DNA of 64,000 nucleotides. It comes from Diplonema japonicum (Eukaryota > Euglenozoa > Diplonemea > Diplonemida > Diplonemidae). Of the stretch, positions 11,001-20,590 are shown one piece after another. Both the position numbers and the translations under genes were made by a program. The notes under the pieces were generated by a model that made no database searches, was not told the DNA's origin, and saw only the letters and a list, made by a program, of their open reading frames with translations. The number at the start of each line of letters is the position of its first letter. The first letter of the stretch is position 1. The stretch spans positions 248,001 through 312,000 of the forward strand of contig OZ025723.1 in NCBI GenBank assembly GCA_964019335.1, given 5' to 3'.

Positions 11001-11094
11001 GCGACGATACGAGCGCAACCTGCGTTGTGAGCTTGAAGAGACCCTTGAGGAGGAGTTCTTCTCCCGTGAGGCAGACGAAGCTCACGAGCAGTAG
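5080..11094 (+). CDS. Large SRKSS-repeat, IQ-motif protein (about 2,004 aa)
   Basis: The ATG at 5080 follows a G-run and AAAA; reading further upstream only adds translated T-runs. The N-terminal 600 residues form an unrecognised globular region (SFVWQGICYEQKM, PLLRLLVPLQRMD, FFTLLKDVPLCRL). The middle carries about fifteen basic-serine motifs of the form SRKSS, SRRNS or SRRGS, which fit the R-x-x-S consensus of AGC/CaMK kinases. A 70-residue unit occurs twice (about residues 967-1035 and 1514-1588; shared VREWSxLxDAEI, AIEYTSLGM/SIEYSTLGM and LRS) with a partial third copy near 1420. The C terminus has an IQ motif (VLQRAWRSHLSRAVLEAR). Bases 10951-10989 look like an in-frame 39-nt intron whose removal creates a second IQ-like segment (RCISRKRVAARRYERNL). 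Probably a calmodulin-binding cytoskeletal scaffold that is heavily phosphorylated. Function unknown. Confidence 0.85.
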   Translation: MPHVPPVGSGGPQGKTVRVLKCIRRREAALELVTDITERWEGGEFGGVSVKEIQEEILSAVTSLRIASRDVVASIREWETVETTPVGDGSFVWQGICYEQKMHTDTRFLQSVQYTNLVKLLPDGLPRPPPVTRPHCRGKKQAWGPLPTEKPLPPKPEPEDRPHDMPNLKTTEQQQHESRVVSAASEAQIARLQLQHLLSNTDIPPRPPSNSVSNSPSNVSRPRVSKRRAFFTSASISEQGSNYYWMLVQKVSPATYGVKGATGREFSPTTNDPVHAFSSEKKLAAVFLHHMHRVTERDEAIPGIPLLRLLVPLQRMDPMKKISIHASTVDMSSKMDAPGGKQLYGCGSFGITMGKLQDFERSGRLAVPHFIPVVFFKNLSVLTTDDGNAMFFTLLKDVPLCRLGNPTEWDSVLSSQVHLINNEKRELGRLRKERSSIVDQGAGEHMHTIWSVEDDVISEKQDLIGTIQTQIDFLKNRSMAGQLCMIAEEVGQFLRLIRTASLQFGFDTPEDAARSLRFSLNEISSKICKSQHGTLLCDGTGGRSNQLNQPPSKSVVFLHAFYLPKGDFNETQDTHYALVQSCVLQGVSHLCISPSQYSVEWLDSLVTVIGQLYVNKGDVPFTLWLGTQEKAFNTFLNREDLDVVVHNASSKFLACELAREGFNVGLLVPSSCLSIALGKVGGYWETGTLSTYGAEEDLAATSTSLLAHSNISMLHDDSYRYINIPRHTQSQRHTSVEAGFGVTASTDISEAEPSMGHCSVLSSSLNPNTRTKHHETEPTEPEYRSEAARLAARAREHLKMLLDEELSYTTIKIKNCQKEEDKEREKVARLESTGRVGHVHCRRTHSMKGPCVNMSGDGQPDAVKGAVYLEKNARNSVEIEERAERARHFRIKKRSVSRVMSLQYERMCVEFAETIEPRARYVVASEETADRTLLFTLKSGYLQTSNELTERIDIEFAEATNRHAQRLVEMTDLRQTIASLQSVVTPSAVYVREWSILMDAEISERMKIEGHEAIEYTSLGMEQIIELRSAMSKGTSRVIVHESEQDANAYPMRSNSDAHSMQVSDLGSVRKSNVSANPYTETILDASRRATLDSCDVREQESQPSDAGHEPQEREIVSRKSSKHSVHSVKEDGADELEPGREEMVPPSESTMNLSCDTTEFSASSAKDAHDEQGKSVSRKSSMRSDATSSSKMAFARSSELERSSNSLDAAPPQDRDEAGPPNADKELALQKEEAETVSRKSSVNDKVQSRKSSVRSLEEAKRSNNSLLDRDEVSALREEVEAALQQKETVSRKSSARSERTEEEAMSKKSSEESRAVSREPSKHSIKEEDSEKAPSRRNSTISEKAEGPPSDPPFKKDDEIYQKSSVEVYASLPTDTSILGPVETATKAMGKIPSLNTEAMQNLEKDYLNGTNELVLDETAMRCHMKLHEMTVLRNAVAAEHSRVRVPNDALACLLSVSPNTDTRQYGISALLQLSDDSISAAEEEVPSPPAEEESMNRRNLQHEESMIRSSHRICEMAQLRRSVAAQHSNLDPTTVTREWCALIDAEITNRMKLEAHESIEYSTLGMTHSADLRSSISKETGGRSMRKTRRILKNEALESITDRLLLRLLEKEDDKRSSIANDEEQELVILSSLLAAIHLSLKQAEKSPTPSKGDLSPEQEKTPLVKSSVGSQQASPKQEEAAAALPDEKVISRKSSVAKEASLSRKGSERSQENAQSKPASRKSSRQSMHSSEAEKVPSRRGSVCSIAEHQNESPGPAHSVGSDRDTVQEGAPLSRTNSKHSSHSVKKIPSRKSSIHSAPQEDIVSRKSSKHSVQEEETSKVPAAVSKEDVISEIASSKKTWAHVNGEDMLIASEEDLVSKGSYVSQKELEEMVTGTVGNIVPKEENESVSEVAVQVLQRAWRSHLSRAVLEARNYEQHVADELMIRDELDMHAFYEDALQKIARVILRCISRKVSHNTAHIISLLQRVAARRYERNLRCELEETLEEEFFSREADEAHEQ
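10951..10989 (+). other. Probable in-frame 39-nt intron
   Basis: The donor GTATCA, a pyrimidine-rich end and TTCTACAG fit the other introns here. The length is a multiple of three and contains no stop, so the reading frame stays open whether or not it is removed. Splicing would join ILRCISRK to RVAARRYERNL, a better IQ-like sequence than the unspliced version. Confidence 0.55.
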
Positions 11095-11275
11095 CCTCCC
11101 CCCCCCCCCCCCCCCATTGTTTACATATAACATATGATATGGTTTTCTAACGAGGACCTTTCACTTGTTCATTGCTTCTTCCTTTTTTTTTTTATATTAA
11201 CCCTTATGCACCTAGCAACAAGGTTATTTTATCCTGTTTCACCGTAAAAGTTTATCCAGGTAACTGTTAGATAAG

Positions 11276-14075
11276 ATGAGCATGCGAGCAAGGTCACCGA
11301 CGTTGAGGGGCAGGTCCCCTGCTCCGAGGGCAAAATCCCCAAAGGGTGCGATCGCGGCACCGACACGTGACACCAGCCCTGGTGTGTCCGGTTTAGGACA
11401 CAGCGTGAGGAGGGAGAGGAGGAACAGCTACAGCAGCTACACATCTGCTGCAGAGGGCAGGAGGGTGACAAGGAGAAGCAGCATCAGCCCTACACCTGCT
11501 GCCGGTATACAGCGAATGCGAGACAACAGAGCACAGAAGAACACAACTGGCGGTGAGACAGAAGCAGTTAGGGTTGTACTGAGGGTTAGACCCTTTAACA
11601 CCATGGAAGACATTCAGCAGCAGGGCGCACGTCCCTGCCTTCTCCCCTCTTCCGACGACCTTTCGTTGCTCACAAGCGTGAGCCTACTCGAAAAGCGTGC
11701 GCAGTTCAAAGAAGAGCTTGAGGAGGAGTGCAGCAACACTTTCCAGTTCGACAAGGTCTTCTATCCCAGCGAGCTCAACGGCCCGTCACACGACGTCCAG
11801 ATGCACGAACAGAACGAGGTCTACGACAAGATAGGTACGCCCTGCCTCACGAACCTCTTCGACTCCTACAATTCCTGCGTGTTCGCATACGGCCAGACAG
11901 GCTCTGGAAAAACCCATACCATGATGGGCAGTGCAGACGTTGAGGGTATCATCCCGAGGTTCTGTAAGCAGCTCCTTTCAAGATATGAGGAGCTTCCTCC
12001 TCTGTCCCAGCAGACCATCAAGCTCCAAGCATCCTTCGTCGAGATTTATTGCGAGAACCTCTACGATCTCATGTCTCCTGAGGAGGTAAAGAAGCAGTCA
12101 TGGGTCCAGAACGGGAGGCACAACGACGCCAACGCCGTGAACAGGAAGAAGTTGGCCCTCAGGCAGCACCCTGTTCACGGGCTGACGGTGGCTGGCGCGC
12201 AGTCGTTCCCTGTCTCCACATGGAATGAGGTCGACGCTGTGCTGCGCAAGGGCATGGCCGCAAGGTCCACCGCCGCCACGTCCATGAACGACCAATCCTC
12301 CAGGAGCCACGCCATGTTCCAGATCACGATGGAGATGTCGACACAAAGGGGACGCAAGAAGCAGGAGCAGACCTTCTCCACGGCCACCATCAGGTTCGTG
12401 GACCTTGCTGGTTCTGAGAACCTGAAGAAGAGCGGCTCGGACGGTGCCCGCATGCACGAGTCGATCCACATCAACACCTCACTGCTCTCTCTCCGTAGGG
12501 TCATCGACCAGCTACTTGAGAACAAGGCCATGCCAGCTTACAGGGACTCGAAGCTCACACGTCTCTTGTCCGACTGCCTTGGCGGCAACAGCAAGACGTG
12601 GTTCCTTGCGTGTGTCTCACCCAGCGTCATCAACTTGGAGGAGACTAAGAACACCTTGAGGTACGCAGCGAAGGCTACGCGCATCGTGAACCACGTGAAG
12701 CGCAACATGGACGTCGGCGACAGGCTGGAAGAGGACCTCATCCACCTGAAGGAAGAGTTGGCCCTGGCAAGGGGCGGGGAGGTTGATGAGCTCAAGACGC
12801 TCATAACTCAGTACGAGAGGACGCAGGCAGACATGGTCGTGAACATGGAGCTACTACAGTCGAAGCAAGAAGAGGCTGAGAGGGCCGTTAAAGAAGCAGA
12901 GCTGCAGGCCGAGCTTAAGGTGAAGCAGCTGAACGAGTCGTCTCAGAGGGCACGCGCAGTGCACACCGTAGAGCTTGAGAAAATGCAGCAGGGCCTCAAG
13001 CAGATCAACAGCAAAGCCGAGAGCTACAAGCAAAAGCTCGAACGCGAGGAGGAACAGACAGTGGCTGCGCAGCGTGAGCTGGAAAAGCAGAAGGAGATCG
13101 CAGAAACGCGCAAATCAGAGCTGAGGCAGATGGAGGAGGCCATCGCAGAACGTGAAAGGCGTGCTGCCGAAGAAAAGCGTGCTTGGGAAGAACTGACTAC
13201 AGAAATGGAAGGCGAGATGGAGAAGCGCCTTGCCAAGTATGAAATGGGGGGGGGTGTAAAAAAACAACAACAAAACCAACTTCAGCTGGAGGGAGTTGGA
13301 CGCCGAGGCATACGAGGACCACAAGGAGGAGCTGACCGCTCTCAGGAAAGAACTGCAGGAGTCGCTGGACAGACAGTTGAAGCTGAAGGATGAAGAGTAC
13401 GACGCACTGAAATCAGAGGTTTCAAAGCTAACCAAAGAGAAAAGGGAGGTGGTGGAGACAATGGTGGAGCTGAAGGTGGCACACGCAACACAAATGTCAG
13501 CTATGGAGCAGAAACACGAAGAGACAGAGAAAACGTTCAAAAGAGAGGCCGAAGAGATGAGACTAAGGCAGCACGCAGCAGCGTCTCAAATGGCGGGAGA
13601 CGTAGAAGGCCTGAGAAGTGGGTTGGAAGCAGAGGTACTGATGAAGAGAGCTGAAATTGAAAAGATCAAGAAACGATGTGATGACGAGGTAGCAGAGATG
13701 AAACGACGAATGGAAGCCTCCGAGCAGCGCGCAGCTATGGCTGAGGCTCGTGCTGTGAAGGTTGAAAATAAATTCTCTGAGATCGACCACGGCCTCAAAG
13801 ACATGGAAGAAATCCACGGCAGAACACAACGCATCATCTGCGCTGCTGATGAAACCAACTGGGAGGGGAACGAAGATCTCTTAGCTCTTATCCGTGATGT
13901 GAATTCATGGGGCCGTCAGCTCAAGTCCAACCGTGCCGATTTTGGCTACCTCATCGCCTCGCGTTGCAGACCTGAGTACGAGTCTGCCTGCCTTCCTTCC
14001 CACTTAACACCAGTTGAGTCCTCTCAAGGCCGTCACAAGCGCAGCACTTCAAGCAGGCGCCTGAGGAAGATGTAG
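11276..14075 (+). CDS. Kinesin heavy-chain-like motor, N-terminal motor and coiled-coil tail
   Basis: Microtubule motor of about 900 residues. The N-terminal 95 residues are basic and serine-rich. The motor domain spans about 98-472 with VVLRVRPF, the P-loop GQTGSGKT (about 205), switch I NDQSSRSH (about 338), switch II DLAGSE (about 376), INTSLLSLRRVI and YRDSKLTRLL. The motor is N-terminal with a neck and coiled coil from about 485 onward, so plus-end motility is likely. I cannot assign a kinesin subfamily. An intron lies at about 13254-13310: before it the frame ends LAKYEMG, after it WRELDAEAYEDHKEEL continues to TAG at 14073-14075. The exact junction is unclear because the donor sits in a run of nine Gs, and no simple CAG acceptor preserves the frame without an altered G count or an alternative AG. 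Confidence 0.88.
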
Positions 14076-15019
14076 AATGGATCTAGATTTTTGTTGTACC
14101 CTCTTCCCTCCCCTTTGCTCGGCCCCCATGTTTTTTTTTTTCTCTTTTTTCCCTCCCATTATTATTGTCAAAAAATCTATGAAACTTTTTATATACACCC
14201 CCCATTTTTTTTTTTCCCCCAGAGGAGCTGAATTTAAAAAAAAAAAGAATTTCTGTGTAGAGAAGGAAATAAAAAAAAAGAAGAAGAAAGAAGAAGAAGA
14301 AAGGAGGACAATCTTTTTTTTTTTATTTGTGACCAAGGCCCTTTCTGAGCGTGCCCTGTTCACTGAATAAAGATAGATGGAAGCATGGGGAAAAAAAAAT
14401 AGGGACGGGAAAAAAAACCCCCCTTCAATAGAATTTTTTTTTTACCCACTTCCTTTACTTGTCCCCTCTTCGCAAAAAAAAAAAAGAAGAAGAAAAAAAA
14501 AACTTAAACCCCGTCCACTTTCATTAGAAGAAAAAAAAGGGCTTGTACTTCTTGTCCTCGAAATCTCCCCCCTTTTGCTCCCCTGCAAACCGAAATAATC
14601 TTTTTTTTTTGACAAGAATAAGGCTGCCTTACCGCTTCGTTAAAGAAAAAAGATGCCCCCTGCCCCGAGGAAACGGGGACCACGCACACACATTGGTGAC
14701 CGATATACAGGTCTTAACGGCTTCGACTTGTAGCACCTTTGATGTTAAAAGATCAATTTTTTTTTTCTTGTCTCTCAAACGTTTTCTACCTTTCCCTCTT
14801 CCCCTCCCTCCTTTCCCCAGGTTTACAATTTGTACAAAACACATTATTTCCCTCCCCCCTTTAACAACACCCTCCGCTCCCTCAATAGATGATTTCCCCC
14901 CTCTCCCCCCCCCCCTTTTTTTCCCATATTTTTGTTCCAATTTGACAAAAGATATATTTTAATTTTTAAAAAAAAAAAAGAAAAATAAGAGGGGGGGGAA
15001 AAATAAAATAAAATAAATA
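14076..15019. other. Spacer rich in homopolymers, no gene seen
   Basis: A-, T-, C- and purine-rich tracts. Bases 14648-14760 have ordinary composition and end in a T-run; they share short blocks with 35480-35636 and may be a small dispersed repeat or a Pol III-type transcript. No ORF here looks like protein. Confidence 0.5.
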
Positions 15020-16097
15020 ATGGCGGACCGTGTGGGGAAATTAATCGAAAAATATCTATCAGGTGAATACTTGTCGAGGTTTGCGGCATGGAAGGGGGTC
15101 GTAGAGGAGGGTAGCGGGTCCGTGGGGTACGACGAACTGCGGACCATAGCAGAGTTCAGTGAAGAGGTCCAAAGCGAAGAAGAATTCGACCTCTTCATGA
15201 AACAGTACAAAGGTTCCATAAAATACGACGTGGCAAGGCGGACTGCAAAACTAGAACAACGCACCGAGAGGATGGCCGTAATGGGCGTGCACGAGAATAC
15301 CCCTGACGAAGAAATATTGCAATTCTTCAAAGAGAACGGGTTTGAGATCCACGATCTGGCGCGATTCAGCGGGAACAAAGCGAGGGTTGTGGAATTCTCC
15401 GCAAACCCCACCACCCTAGAAAAGCTCAAGGATCTCCGAGACGGGTTGTGCTTCGAACAGCCCACCTGCGAGCTCTCTTCTAAATTCCTCCCCAAAGGCC
15501 TTCGGTTTGAAACCCCCAATTCTGTACTGCACAACGAGCAAACCCCTGCAGCCGAGAAGTTAACCTATGTCAACGAAGATTGCATGCTCAGGGTGACAGG
15601 CGATGCTGTTCAGTCCGCAACACTCCTTGACCTCAAACAGTTTTTGACAATGAGATACATCCCTTATCTTAAACAGGTGAAACATTGCGTCCTCACCACG
15701 GCTGAGTGCGGCAAGAAAACCGGTTTTTTTTACCTCAGCAGCCCTTCATTGGTGGAAGAAGTTATCTTCACGTTCGCCACTAATCCATCCAAGCTGCAGG
15801 GTCTCACCCTTGCACTGTCCCACCCATCACCTGCCGAACGGGCTGTGTTTGGTGTGGGTGTCAAGGAGCATTTCGATAGAAATACCGAGGCCCGCCAACG
15901 AAAGGGCGGGGAAAAGGGTGGAAAGAAAGGCGGGAAGAAGGGTGGAAAGAAAGGTGGGAAAGGCGGGAAAGGCGGGAAGAAATCCGACGGCAAAAACCGA
16001 AACCCTAAGCGAAAGCGGGAAGAGGTGTGTTTTATTTATAAAAAAAGAAAAAAGAAAAAAAAAGGAGCATGACACTGGCGGTTACAGCTTTGCGTAG
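15020..16097 (+). CDS. La-like (SSB/La) RNA-binding protein
   Basis: The start follows AAATAAATA at 15020. Residues 1-85 resemble a shortened, divergent La motif (LIEKYLSGEYLSRF, GSVGYDELRTIAEF, DVARRTAKLEQRTERM). An RRM-like domain follows at about 88-165 (AVMGVHENTPDEEILQFFKENG, KARVVEFSA), then a second RRM-like domain at about 193-280 (LRVTGDAV, LKQVKHCVLTT, GFFYLSS). The tail is very basic and glycine/lysine-rich (repeated KGGKKGG), then KRKREE. La proteins bind the 3' oligo-U of Pol III transcripts and help tRNA maturation. The last intron is A-rich (from 16025, GTGTGT, to 16064 or 16067); splicing replaces a lysine-run tail with a short acidic ending HDTGGYSFA and TAG at 16095-16097. 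The La assignment is moderately firm because the La motif is degenerate. Confidence 0.7.
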
Positions 16098-16132
16098 GAA
16101 GGGGGGGAAGGAGAGGAAGGAAAAAAAAAAGA

Positions 16133-16137
<5 letters not shown>

Positions 16138-16183
<46 letters not shown>
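16138..16183. repeat. (GA)n microsatellite
   Basis: About 23 uninterrupted GA units in the spacer between the La-like gene and the next gene, followed by a T-run and a TTTTAG acceptor-like site near 16220. Confidence 0.9.
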
Positions 16184-16185
<2 letters not shown>

Positions 16186-16220
16186 AATAGTGTGATCCTT
16201 TCATTTTTTTTTTTTTTTAG

Positions 16221-16487
16221 AAATATCTATGTCCACAACCTTGCGTCCGTCCTGTTTCGTGTCCTTGGGTATTTGGTTGAGGTCCCCATTCCCCATCAAG
16301 CCAAGCTATTCCGCCGGAAGTCCCCCCGAAAAGGGCGTGTCGCTCCCCAGAACTCTCCAGCACGTCCTGTCAACGATTACTATCGTCTCCCTTTGCGACA
16401 TCACCGCCTCGTCCCACACTATAACGTGGTGCCCCTGCACAGCAAAAAAAAGATGCCTTTACCCACGAAACACGCACTCTAGGGTCG
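16221..16487 (+). other. Probable 5' leader with overlapping upstream ORF
   Basis: A T-tract ending TTTTTTTAG (16220) is followed by 267 bases of coding-like composition. An open frame from ATG 16229 (96 codons) runs past the next gene's start in another frame. It resembles no family, and an in-frame TAG just upstream blocks fusion to the 16488 gene. It may be an inhibitory upstream ORF or a small gene. Confidence 0.35.
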
Positions 16488-19400
16488 ATGGGATGTTGCG
16501 CTTCAAAGAAAGAAGATGAAAATGAAGTAGTTCTAAGAGAACTCGCTCCGCGGGAAGCTCCTCCGAGCATAGAGATATTGCTGATACCGCCCACACCTTT
16601 GCAGAGCGAAACCGAGTCTCAGTTTGTGTTGGATACTGAACCGTCCGACCAAGAGATTGTGCTGAAGAACGCACCACTAGAGAATGAAGAAGTCCCTGCA
16701 CCTGTGCCATTACCTGAGCCTACGCCAGAGAAGCCTGAGCCTGAGCCTGAGCCTGAACCTGAACCTGAACCTGAGCCCGAGCCTGAAGTCGAGGAATTCC
16801 CGCCTACTCCAAGAACACCTATAGGTGAAAGACTATTGTCCCTTATCCAGCAAGAAGCCGACGACCGTGTCATGCACAAGCTTGCCGCGCACACGAGTTT
16901 TGTAAGCACTTTGAAAGACGCCGAATCATGTCTCGCATACATCGCTTTGGACAACGAAGCGGTAGCCTCAATGATGTCCGTGCGGGCTGAGGAACCCCTT
17001 GCCTGGTGTGCCGCGTGCAGCGATTGCAATGCTGGTGTTATGTCCCTCGACGAACGGGCAGAACGGCATCGTCTTGCAGCTGATTTTCTTGACGCTGCGG
17101 AGGGTCTCGACCGAGCATTGATGGACACGCAGTGGCGTAGCTATGTTGATAAGTTGACGGTGCAGCGTCACGGTGTTCATGCCGTGCATGAGATCTACGA
17201 TGAAGAAGAAAGCGAGCGGGAGTGGTGCCGTGGATTGTTCAAACCGTTGATGGAAAGAATCGCAGCCAGAGACTTGGTTGCCACCACCCTCGTGACTGCG
17301 TGTTGCCGAGTCGATGCTGAAGCTGCTCGTCGCTGTGCTGATAACCTAATCGCCGAGTCGTACACCAGCAAGATGTTGTGTTTTACAACCTGCTGCCATG
17401 GGCATTTCGTTGCCACCGTCCTCTCCTCTGCTGAGCACTGCAATGCGTCATGGTCGGCAACCCGAGCTGCTGCCAATGCCTACCGCGAAGCCTCTTCTCG
17501 TTCTATTTTTACCCAGCCGCACCCCCGCCCCTTGCCGCTGCCTCAATTTCTCTCCACCCGTGTACACGCATACCTCCACTATACCTTTCTTATCATGAAG
17601 TACAATCTTCTTATGCGGCATAGAAGGTGCCGCAACAATGTCGCTGCGTTGCATGTGCAGCAGTGGATGCGGACTAAGAAATCGCAGTGGATTGCGGAGA
17701 AGCTTGCGAGGAAAACAGCTCTCGCCGACCTTTACCAACGAAAAGCAGAGACAATCGTGGTGAAGATCACACAGAAGCACAGCAGCAAGCCCCTGCCGAA
17801 CGAGGTGATGGTGGAGATGGTGCACGACGAGCTCCTCACAGACGTGGAGTGCAGGCAAGCAGCACGGAGCATGATGGGAGCACCCTCCATGGGACACCCT
17901 GTGTGCAGCGTCAGTACCGTTCATGCAGAAAAAAGAAGCGCGTGTCCCCTCTCCACACCTATTGAAGGTTCAAACACAGACCTGGATCCCGCTACAATGG
18001 CCGCGTGCACCATGCAGCGATGCTGGCGTCGTTCTCACGCTGGTTCAGTACTCCTTGCAAAGAAAAAGTGTCACCAAGCAGAATTGCTTCCTTCTGCTCT
18101 GATTTCTGATATTTACTCGAGAGCCCTCTCGATTCAATTCCGTGGTTTGATACTAGTCAAGCGATACGCGGCAAGGTGGGCGGGAGTGCGACAGAAGCAA
18201 CGACAACAGCATAAAGCATCGGTGACTTTACAGTGCACTTGGCGGTGTTGGCAGTCTCGAAGGGAGCTAAAGAATCGCAAAGACAAAGAAGCCAATCGAC
18301 AGAAAGCTCTTGCCGTGCAGCGCAAGCATTTAGAGACGTCGCATGCTGAGGAGCGGACCGCATTCAACAAAACGTTCAACATCAGCAACAGAAGCCTCGC
18401 GAAGGAAGAGGGCGAAGCGTGGAAGGAGATGCTGGGACAGTTTGCCGACGTGAAACAAGCCTGCTTGGTGAAGCAGGATGCGGAGCAAAGGCGGCAAAAA
18501 AACCCGAAAGAGATACGGAGCACCAGCACGGTGATGCAAACAGAGCTGCGAAGTATTGACAATCGAGACTTTGAGAAGACAAAAGAAAGCTTAGAAGAGC
18601 GCAAGCAGCAGATGGAAGAGGAGTCCAAAACGCTTCAACAGGAGATGGAAGACAGGTTACAAGAAGAAGCAGAAGAATACGAGAAGCGCCTTGAAGCACT
18701 GCAAGACACCACAAACCGCGTAGACGCTGCACTGGGCCGTGCTGCAGTGGCAATGGAAGAGTCAGACGCAAGGAGAAAAAGCACGGCAGTGATCAACATC
18801 GACGGGAGGTGCGGGGGTGGGAAGCGTTCCTTCGCCGAGCAGCGGGCGTCGCGCGTCTCATGTGCAATGCTGCCCCCTGGTGCCGTTCGGAAACATTCCG
18901 TTGCTGTAGCCAAACAGTTGGAAGGAGAGCGGGAACCATCGGAGCATCAACAAGACACCACGAAAGTGAAACCGGCAGCGGTTGTTTTCACACCAGGCTA
19001 CCTACAAATGGTCACGGACGCAAGGGACGTCGTCACCACACGACTCCATCACTCTGTCATACCCGCTTGCAAACGTGGCTCTGTGCTCTCCGCCTTCTCT
19101 GCCGGTGGTGTGCTGTATACGACTTTTTACAAATCAAGCGAACTCACATTATGCGACCTAACATGCAGTACTTGGGGCGTTGTCCACCGCAGTACGTGGG
19201 ACGAACGATGGACCGAGGTTCTTGGGTTCGCCTACGGTGCACGGGGAAAGGTAGCGTACTACTCAGCAGCAACTGGAGAGCTAGGTGTCGCAGTATGGTC
19301 GAAGGAGTACGTCGCCGTGACAGAGGAATCAAGAGTGTGCCTGGACCGGGAGATGGGACAGCTCAGCCACACAATGTGCCACGAGACGCTGACAAGCTAC

Positions 19401-20485
19401 TTCATGGTGGCCAACATGCTGAAGGCGGAGTATGTTGTTGCGACATACGACCACAAGGCACCCCTCGCAGCACAGCCGTGCAGACAAATATGCCTCCCGT
19501 CCATCGCCTTGTCATTCTCACTCGCAGTCTACCCCGAAGGAATGTCAGTGTGCGTGGTGACGGTGTCGGGGTACGCGGTGTTTGGTATTGAAGGCAACCC
19601 GCGTGAAGAGCATTCCATGCCATGCTCACATGCTGCAGTGGTCGGTTTCGCTCCTCCATGCGCGTGTTGCCTGTTAAGGTGCGACGTAGCGAAGGGAGAG
19701 ACATACTTCACCGACATCGCAAGCCCCCAAAGGGTCATTGGCGACTGCATCCAAACTTCACGTTTAATAAAGCTCGCGCCTGTTGATCCATGGGACGTGG
19801 GGGACATGGACGACGACGACGATGGACAGTTCGGGAAAGGCCTTGCGAATGGCAGCGAAACGCCTGAGGTGACAGGGGACTTGGTGGTGGTGAAACCACT
19901 GCCCCCTTTAAAAAACGAACCCCCAGCTCTCGACGCCGTCACCGTTGTCAAGGAGAAGGAAACGAAGCCGAGCGACAGAATTCTGTCGAAACCACGTCGC
20001 GTGTCGGATACAAAAAGGCAATCGGTGCAGAAGCTGGCCAGAAAGTCCCTTCATGCGTCTCTAACCGGCGGGGGAGTGTCTGTGCCCTGCAGCGGTGAAG
20101 AGCTGATCATGTCTCATGCAGGACTCACCAACGAGAACTCCTTCACCGTTGTGACCGCTGTCTCTGTCAACAAACAGTTGAAAGTCTTGGACCTAAGCCA
20201 TAACGAGCTATCGGATGACTTCGCAGTTGCACTCGCACCCGCTTTGAAATATGCGTTCTCGCTGACGTCTGTAAGGTATTGTGGGGTGTGGGGAGAGGGG
20301 AAGGGAAAGGTAATTCACACTTCAGTATCAGCCACAACAATCTATCGAATCTAGGTGCGCAGCACCTCATGTCTGCGTTTGCCATCAACACCTCGATCAC
20401 CGCTTGCGACCTCAGAGGCAACCCCCGCATTACTGAACCAACGCGTGAGGAGCTTCGAAAGGCGCTGAAAAGCTGTTTAGCCTAG
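16488..20485 (+). CDS. Acylated IQ/coiled-coil/LRR scaffold protein (1,315 aa)
   Basis: Exons 16488-20275 and 20326-20485. The 50-nt intron starts GTATTG and ends TTCAG, and restores the LRR run LTSVSISHNNLSNLGAQHL. The protein starts MGCCASKK: Gly2 fits N-myristoylation and Cys3/Cys4 fit palmitoylation, so the protein is probably membrane- or flagellum-anchored. Residues about 83-102 are a Glu-Pro repeat. Three IQ-like motifs (near 386, 505 and 577; for example MQRCWRRSHAGSVLL and LQCTWRCWQSRRELKNR) predict calmodulin binding. A coiled coil spans about 600-780. Residues about 840-1090 are beta-rich and cysteine-rich and could be a propeller. The C-terminal 110 residues carry ribonuclease-inhibitor-type leucine-rich repeats (LKVLDLSHNELSDD, ACDLRGNPRIT). 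Fits a flagellar or cortical scaffold. No orthologue recognised. Confidence 0.82.
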
Positions 20486-20590
20486 AGGGGGGATAAGAAA
20501 AGCAACCCATTTACGTGGGCTTCGCCTTCACCCCCTCGTCTCCCTCAATTCCCTTGTTGTTAAGTCCATTACGTCCCAAAAAAAGGGAAA

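Noticed and set aside
11229-11471. Antisense ORFs under the kinesin and other large genes
   Set aside because: They are mirror images of coding strands with serine- and cysteine-rich artefact composition and no start context.
16135-16200. Glu/Arg-repeat protein from the GA run
   Set aside because: The run is a simple microsatellite in a spacer and has no start or acceptor context.
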